The translations under genes and the position numbers were made by a program. A stretch of 64,000 nt of DNA, from NCBI GenBank assembly GCA_019022495.1, contig JAFEKR010000025.1, forward strand, positions 558,001 to 622,000, read 5' to 3'. Source of the DNA: Epichloe hybrida. Lineage: Eukaryota; Ascomycota; Sordariomycetes; Hypocreales; Clavicipitaceae. Below the pieces are notes generated by a model. The model made no database searches and was not told the origin of the DNA. It was given only the letters and a program-made list of their open reading frames with translations. Within the stretch, counting starts at the first letter, position 1, and each line of letters starts with the position of its first letter. Of the stretch, positions 57,853 to 64,000 are shown piece by piece.

Positions 57853-58676
57853 TGTTAAAAATAAGACTTATTTTTAGCCTTTTTCTAGTTAAAGAACCTT
57901 CTTATTACTAGCTTACTTTACAAGTCTAATAGCTACACTGCAGCTGTTAACGGTCACGAGGGCAGCTGTTAATGGCTGCGTTATAGCTGTTAATAGCTAT
58001 AACTAACTGTGTAGATAATTAATTAGTTAATTACGTTATAGCTATAAGTGTAGCTATAACTATGCTACTAGTAATTAGGTAAGCTAGGGTAACGTAAGCT
58101 AGGGTAACATAAGCAGGTTACCCTACACATAACTTACCCTATAGCTATCTTTAATAATGATTTTCTCTTTATCTAGAGGTTATATAAAAGTTTTACATAT
58201 AGCAAATTAAAGCTTAAAGATAGGGCTTTCTCTTTATATAAGGTTATTTTTTAGACTAAAAGTTAGTGCATATAGGTTGCTAGCTAGTGTAGTAGTGAGT
58301 TGATTTTTTGGTTTTTGTATACAAATAAATTTTATGAAAAATCAAAAGTAGCCTGTAAGACCCTGTTAGCGGCCTGGATTTACTAATATGGTTAGTAGGT
58401 TTATAAGAGAAAGAAGATCTTTTTAACTAGCTAGATAGCTAGTCCTCTTAACTAACAATAGCCGCATTACCTATATAACGTATCTAAAATCAATTCTATT
58501 ACTCTATAAGATATTATAAAAGTGATTTAAATTAAATTCTATTAGTTAATAACTACTATAACCTTTCGTTGCGTTACGTTAATTAATTTAACGTTGCAGC
58601 CCTATTAGTCCCCGACCGTAGAGCTTGCACCTGTACAGCTGTTGCCAGCTGGCAACTAGCTCCCTACATTTCAATA
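57853..58676 (+). repeat. Copia-B 3' LTR
   Basis: 824 bp, the same length as the 5' LTR, TGTTAAAAATAAG to TTTCAATA. In the sample compared by eye (57,930-58,025 against 51,285-51,380) nearly all differences are C/T or G/A, and this copy has lost most CpA and TpG. Confidence 0.92.
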
Positions 58677-58686
58677 GTAATTATTA

Positions 58687-58932
58687 CACATTACATTACA
58701 TTACATTACACATTACATTACATTACACATTACATTACATTACACATTACATTACATTACACATTACATTACATTACACATTACATTACATTACACATTA
58801 CATTACATTACACATTACATTACATTACACATTACATTACATTACACATTACATTACATTACACATTACATTACATTACACATTACATTACATTACACAT
58901 TACATTACATTACACATTACATTACATTACAT
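58687..58932 (+). repeat. 17-bp minisatellite in the hAT-like element
   Basis: About 14 near-perfect copies of ACATTACATTACATTAC, itself three ACATT units plus AC. The open frame across it is a repeat artefact. Confidence 0.95.
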
Positions 58933-59129
58933 GTAATTATTTGTAATTAAATGTAATTATTTTTTTTTTAAATATTTAGGTAAAGTAATTAGAAATTAAT
59001 AGTAAGAAATAACTTAAATAATTAGAAAAGTATATATTAGGTTTCTTAAAATATAGATTAAGGTTAAATTACTATACTAATCTTAATTATAACTTATAAA
59101 ACTAATAAAATTTACTTTTTAAGCTTATT

Positions 59130-59935
59130 TCTTAGAAAAATATTAAAAACTTACTTTTAAGTATACTTATTTTAATAGAAAATCATATATATTTAAGTAA
59201 ATAAGCTATAAAGAAGTAAGTACTATAATTCATAAGGCTTACTTTAAACCTACTTTTAAGTATACTTTCTTTTGAATAAAAAATCATATATATCTAAGCA
59301 AATAAGCTATAAAGAAGTTAATATTATTATTAGGAAAACCCACTTTAGACCCACTTTTATAAACACCTTCTTTTTGAGAGAAAATCATAAATATCTTAGC
59401 AAATAAGCTATTAAGAAGTTAATACTATAATTAGTAAGACCCACTTTAGATCCACTTTTAAGTATACTTTCTTTTTAATAAAAAATCATATATATCTAAG
59501 CAAATAAGCTATAAAGAAGTTAATACTATTATTAGTAAGACCCACTTTAGACCCACTTTTAAGTATACTATCTTTTTAAGAGAAAATCATAAATATCTTA
59601 GTAAATAAGCTATTAAGAAGTTTATACTATAATTAGTAAGACTCACTTTAAATCCACTTTTAAGTATACTTTCTTTTTAATAAAAAATCATATATATCTA
59701 AGCAAATAAGCTATAAAGAAGTTAATACTATTATTAGTAAGACCTACTTTAGACCCACTTTTAAGTATACTATCTTTTTAAGAGAAAATCATAAATATCT
59801 TAGTAAATAAGCTATTAAGAAGTTTATACTATAATTAGTAAGACCCACTTTAAATCCACTTTTGAGTATACTATCTTTTAAATAGAAAATCATATATATC
59901 TAGGTAAATAAGCTATAAAAAAGTTAATTATATTA
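59130..59935 (+). repeat. 101-bp tandem array with 202-bp higher-order alternation
   Basis: The word ATAAGCTA recurs at 59,201, 59,302, 59,403, 59,504, 59,605, 59,706, 59,807 and 59,908, an exact 101-bp step over eight units. From the second unit on, variants alternate: ATAAGCTATAAAGAAG with ATCATATATATCT, and ATAAGCTATTAAGAAG with ATCATAAATATCT. Confidence 0.93.
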
Positions 59936-60556
59936 TAAATAAACCTTATTTTTATACTTAATTTTTATTTATACCTTAAATACACTATATTATTATTTAT
60001 TAGCTTTAAATTCTTATAAACCTAAATAACTTACTAGCTTTTTAATTACCTTTACTAAAAAGAAAGAAACTTTTATTTTTTAAAAGTATAATATTTATTT
60101 ATTAATTCTAAATAAAGAGATTTTATATTCTATTTTAAATTAATTAACTTTAAATAATATAGGCTTCTTAAAGATCTTTATATTAGTCCTTAATATAATT
60201 ATTTAGACTTATAATATATTATTTTATATTAAATTTAAAAGTATATATAGGGTATTATTTAGTAAAATAACCACTTAGGTTAAATAATATAATATTAAAT
60301 CTTAGAAATTAGATTTATTAGTATTTTAAAATCTTATAATATAAAAAGAAATTCAAGGATTTCTATTATTCTCTTGAACCTATATAATATACCCTATACC
60401 CTAATATATAACTAATAATCTAAAACTAAGGAAACTTAAATAATTTATAGTAAATAAACTAAAATAGTAATTAAATTAATGCTAATATTAACTTAATAAA
60501 GAAAAATCTATATAACATTATAAGATCTTAATATACCCCACTTTTATTTTCCCCTA

Positions 60557-60685
60557 ACATTACATTACATTACATTACATTACATTACATTACATTACAT
60601 TACATTACATTACATTACATTACATTACATTACATTACATTACATTACATTACATTACATTACATTACATTACATTACATTACAT
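60557..60685 (+). repeat. (ATTAC)n microsatellite at the right end of the hAT-like element
   Basis: About 25 uninterrupted ATTAC units directly before the terminal ATGCTCTG. The left end has a shorter version in both orientations (51,163-51,208). Confidence 0.96.
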
Positions 60686-61612
60686 GCTCTGAGTATTAGT
60701 AGTAAATCCTTATTAGCTCCCTAATAGCTTTAATATTAATATTATACCCTAATCTACAGAGAACCTCGTGTAAATATCGGATTAATGGATGCCTAAAGCG
60801 GCAGTATAATTACTATAGCTTGCCTTCTATAAGGTAGCTCTAAGTAACTGCTTTCTCTTTCTATATTAGTAGTATCTAGGCATGCCCCTATTTATATATA
60901 ACAGGGACTTTAATATTTCCCTATTATAGTGTGTTCTTAGAGATATTAAAATTGATTTTTAGATAGTTTATATTATTAAGGGATAAGAGAAATAAAGTGT
61001 TTATTAGTATAACCTAAAAGAGAATATCTCTAAAAGGTATAGGCATATTAGCCACTCTAAGCGTAATAATTAGTTCTCCTACGCTAAATCTAACTAATAC
61101 CTTTTTTGCTATTAATTTATTAAGCTATAGTTTAGGTATTTAATATTATAAAGCAAGGAATTAAGGATACCTTACTATAGAGAACTTTACAGCTCCTATA
61201 TTAGGCATAATCCCTTAAAATATTATATAAGAATAGTAATCTTCTAGTATAAATGTTATTAGAGCTTTACTTAAGAGTTCTTACTAAAAGGGGTTTTCTT
61301 TGCTTAGACTATAATAAGCTACTTAACTTATTAGGAATTAAACTATTCTTTTGCTATTAAGTTATATTCTATAATTAAAGAAGCTTATAAGTACTAGCCT
61401 ATTTGCACCGTTAGGGCTGTTATTAAATCCAATGCTCTTTATATACTAAGCGATTTTATTATTAACAGGGGATTAAGGTTTGTGTTTCCCTTTATACTAT
61501 ATAAGGAATAAATTATATAAGTTATTAGTTAGATCTATAAGGTAGTGGTTCTTAAAGCGTTAATACACTTTCTTATAGTTCTTTTCTAGGTGCTTTAATA
61601 ACTAGCATCCTT

Positions 61613-63831
61613 CCTTACTATATACGTAGTATTTCTTTATATAAGGATTTCCTTCTTTTCCTTATGGTTTTAAAGGGTATTAAGTCTCTTTTCCTTTCCT
61701 ATTATATCTTTAGTTAGTCTAGAATTACTCTAGGGTTATAGTTTTAGTTAGGAACTAGTAGTAGTTTTTCTTCTCTTCCTTCACTAGTTAGAATATTATT
61801 CTAATCTATTTGCAGAATTCTTATAGTCCCTTTAGTAAGTCTATAATAACTCCTTTATATTCTAGAATATTATTATAAGCTATTATAAGTTAATTCTAAA
61901 GTGCCCTTTTACTTTAGCTTACTTTAGGTACTGCCTATTATAAGATAGCTAGCCTTTCTATAAGATTATTAAAGCAATTAATCATTAATTTGCTTAGGTT
62001 ATCTTTTATTATCCCTTGTAAGGTAGAATTATTCTATTCTAGGAGATATCTTTACTATGTATTTTTAGTCTTAAATTATTTCCTTATATAGCTAATAAGC
62101 ATAGGGAGGTTTTATAATTAACTAGGTTGAGAGAGGTAGTTTATATAGTATTATAAAGCTTTACCTTTAAGTATAATCTTAAAGGTACAACTAGCTTATT
62201 TAGGTTAGATATTAAGTAATTCGCACTTCCTATAGAATATTTAAAGCTTTAATTTAAGAATATTATAGTTATTAGTACTATAGAGTTATTCTTTAGGATA
62301 CACCTTTAATAGGTTTATAATTTACTTTAGTAAAAGTCTCTAAGTCTATAGGGGTCCTCTAGATACTTCCCTTTATATTTATAGAAAGGGTAGTAAGGTC
62401 TTTAGGAAGTAAAAGGGTAGCTTTATAGGTAGCACTCTTAGGGCTTATTATTCCCTCTAACTTTTCTCTTCCTTATATTAGGGAGGAGGAAGTATAACTC
62501 TCTAAGCTATACTAATAAGGGCACTACTAGCCCTAGGTAGTAGAGGTTACCTTTATTAGTAACTCTCTTACTTAGGGGTATTATTAGTAGTGTTTCTAGG
62601 GTAATATTACTAACTTATCTTAGGTAAAGGTATAGATAAGGGAGTTACCTATAGGTGCTTATGAATAGTATCCTTAGGTAGTCTTAACTCTAGGTTAATT
62701 AACCTTCCTAGAGGAGATTAGCTTAGCTTTCCTAGAGGAGATTAACTTAGCCTTCCTAAAGGAGTCTAGCTTATTAATTCTTTTAATAGTAATTATACTA
62801 ATAAGCGGGGTAAAGGGGTAGGTTATTAGGTTTTAATATTACTATTATCTAGTAAATTATAGAAGAACTTTTTATTCTATAGGTTCTTTTAGAAGCCTAT
62901 GTACTTCTTCCTAGCCTCTTTAATTTCTTTAAGAGTCTAAAATTAGAATTTTTCTTAGTTACTACTTCTTTAAGGTTATTTACTATCTTAGTGCCTCTTC
63001 TAATAGTTATGTATACTTTATTATAAAGGAGATAGTCTTAAAGTTTATTCTAGGAAAGGTCTCTCCCTTTTATAAACTTATCCCTTAACTAACTATAGAA
63101 ATTATTACTAAATTTAAAGAATAGTATTCTTCTAAATAACCCTTATTCCCTATATTATTTAGTCTTTATAAGGATATAAAGACTCATTTCCTTAGGTATT
63201 ATTATCTCTTTATACTTAGAACTTTCTATTTACTAGAGTAGTTCTTTTATAATATATTATTAAAGTCTTATAGAGATATAAGGGTGTGGATTAGTGTAAA
63301 TAAGGGTTTTTCCTTTATTAAGGTATTTATTACTATCTCTAGCTTTAATGCCTTCTATAGTATTATTATAACTATTACTCTTACTAAGGACTTTAAATTA
63401 TCTAGAGGTCCCTAATAGTCTAGCTATATCTAATATTCTAACTAATTAAGGGAAGCAAATCTTATAATATAAGGAGATAAGGGGTACTACTATGATAGGT
63501 GTAATGTGTTTTAGATATAAAGGATTACAAGGTAAGGCAGTTAACTTTAAATACATAATAGAATATATAATAAAGAAAGATAAGGGGATAGCTTAGCTAC
63601 TAGTATTAAACCTTTCTTTATTATTTTAAAATCTATATAAATATAGATATTAATACTAAAGTAAGAAGAGAGCTATATTATACCTTTCTATTAGTATAAC
63701 TTATTATTAAATATAGCCCTCTTATTTTATAGGGTAAGTTATTATTAAATAAGCTACCTTTTCTAATTAACCTTACTAATCTATAGTGTTTAAAGACTAT
63801 ATGGTTATCTATAAAGGTAACCACTAATTAG
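61613..63831 (-). mobile_element. Copia-A gag-side internal region (copy 2 only)
   Basis: AT-rich, without open frames, and collinear with the missing end of copy 1. It lies between the integrase-side sequence and the 5' LTR of the minus-strand element, so gag is expected here, but I could not read a convincing gag motif. Confidence 0.5.
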
Positions 63832-64000
63832 TATTAGATTTATAGGGTATTGAATTTAATGTGTTATAGTCGTGAGCCTAAAGAATAGTATTATCATTCA
63901 TTATCTATTCTAGGCTACGTTATTTATTAGTATAATTAATTAAGTTATAGGAAAAGAGAGGTTAAAAGCTAGAAGTTATAATACATAAAGGGAAAAGGGG
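63832..64000 (-). repeat. Copia-A LTR, copy 2 (right), truncated by window end
   Basis: It starts TATTAGATTTATAGGG, the decayed form of TGTTAGATTCACAGGG, and follows the 45,894 LTR base for base to the window edge. Confidence 0.8.

Larger units (their letters stand above)
51209..58676 (+). mobile_element. Copia-B, complete but dead Ty1/Copia retrotransposon
   Basis: 7,468 bp with two 824-bp LTRs, TSD GTAAT (51,204-51,208 and 58,677-58,681), primer site at 52,033 and polypurine AAAGGGGG at 57,845-57,852. Broken plus-strand frames give, in order: a gag region about 52,860-53,900; a protease/integrase region about 53,930-55,650 with a Cys pair near 54,870 and a YFDGG..SPYIHKQNGLVKR segment; reverse transcriptase about 55,990-56,800; and RNase H about 57,170-57,640 (YYNNQGAI, MPADSLTKPL). 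Tryptophan and glutamine codons are widely replaced by TAG/TAA. It contains the miniature LTR element. It is the donor for nothing visible in this window. Confidence 0.92.
51154..60691. mobile_element. hAT-like DNA element (non-autonomous), hosting Copia-B
   Basis: The left end is CAGAGCAT (51,154-51,161) and the right end is ATGCTCTG (60,684-60,691), a perfect 8-bp terminal inverted repeat with the CAGAG start usual for hAT elements. The flanks AGTATTAG at 51,146-51,153 and 60,692-60,699 are an exact 8-bp target-site duplication, the hAT length, and the duplicated word lies in sequence that is continuous in Copia-A copy 1. Without Copia-B (51,209-58,676 plus its GTAAT duplication) the element is about 2.06 kb. 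It contains CATTACA-type subterminal repeats, satellite-like arrays and no transposase frame. Confidence 0.85.
45894..64000 (-). mobile_element. Copia-A copy 2, split by two insertions and cut by the window end
   Basis: Element segments are 45,894-47,528, 49,433-51,153 and 60,692-64,000. Each matches copy 1 collinearly where copy 1 exists: 46,201-47,528 matches 41,922-43,280, 49,433-51,153 matches 43,266-44,987, and 60,700-61,612 matches 44,980-45,892. The part 61,613-63,831 is the extra gag-side sequence missing in copy 1. All frames are closed by stops. The right LTR starts at 63,832 and is not complete in the window. Confidence 0.8.

Noticed and set aside
58625..58936. 103-codon open frame of Thr/Leu/His/Tyr/Ile
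   Set aside because: It is only the 17-bp minisatellite read in a stop-free register and carries no gene signal.
58687..60685. Short regularly spaced repeats that might be taken for CRISPR
   Set aside because: The units are head-to-tail without unique spacers and lie in a eukaryotic transposon.

Overview
The window is nuclear DNA of a filamentous ascomycete (Pezizomycotina, most likely a sordariomycete of the Hypocreales type; the family is not decided by sequence alone). The support is short introns (about 50-130 nt) with GTRNGT donors and CTAAC-like branch points, fungal versions of conserved eukaryotic genes, and a second half that is extremely AT-rich with the transition-only decay expected of repeat-induced point mutation (RIP).

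The window has two compartments. Bases 1-40,824 are ordinary gene space with fourteen protein-coding genes: the 3' end of TAN1 (tRNA acetylation cofactor), a divergent APH-fold kinase-like protein, ecdysoneless/SGT1, SMC6, COQ9, a GBP2/HRB1-like RS-RRM protein, SRP14, SGD1/NOM1, dihydrolipoyl dehydrogenase LPD1, VAC14, a HAUS1-like protein, a DNAJC3/P58-IPK-like ER co-chaperone, a mitoferrin (MRS3/4) and ATG9, and finally COG6. Most are housekeeping genes of unrelated pathways arranged in divergent or convergent pairs, so no biosynthetic cluster is suggested. I rebuilt exon structures by splicing frames together; the GBP2-like gene is notable for a 4-nt first coding segment and 17-nt and 8-nt microexons. 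COG6, the last gene before the repeat block, has an in-frame TAG in an otherwise intact frame.

Bases from about 40,850 to 64,000 hold no intact host gene. They form a nest of transposable elements readable from termini and target-site duplications (TSDs). A minus-strand Copia family (here Copia-A) has a copy beginning at 41,631. A second copy begins at 45,894 and runs past the window end. This second copy carries a 1.9-kb insert with a 14-bp duplication (47,529-49,432) and a hAT-like element with 8-bp TSD and CAGAGCAT terminal inverted repeats (51,154-60,691). Inside the hAT-like element sits a plus-strand Copia (Copia-B, 51,209-58,676, two 824-bp LTRs, TSD GTAAT). Inside Copia-B sits a 351-bp miniature LTR element (52,431-52,781, two 81-bp LTRs, TSD CTAGT) whose interior looks like a tRNA-type RNA polymerase III promoter. 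The hAT-like element also carries a 17-bp minisatellite, a 101-bp tandem array with 202-bp higher-order alternation, and a 5-bp microsatellite at its end.

Both Copia families are dead: their polymerase active-site Asp-Asp pairs read Asn-Asn and tryptophan/glutamine codons have become stops, in TpG/CpA contexts typical of RIP. The miniature element and parts of the Copia-B left LTR are much less decayed, giving a relative chronology of insertion and mutation.
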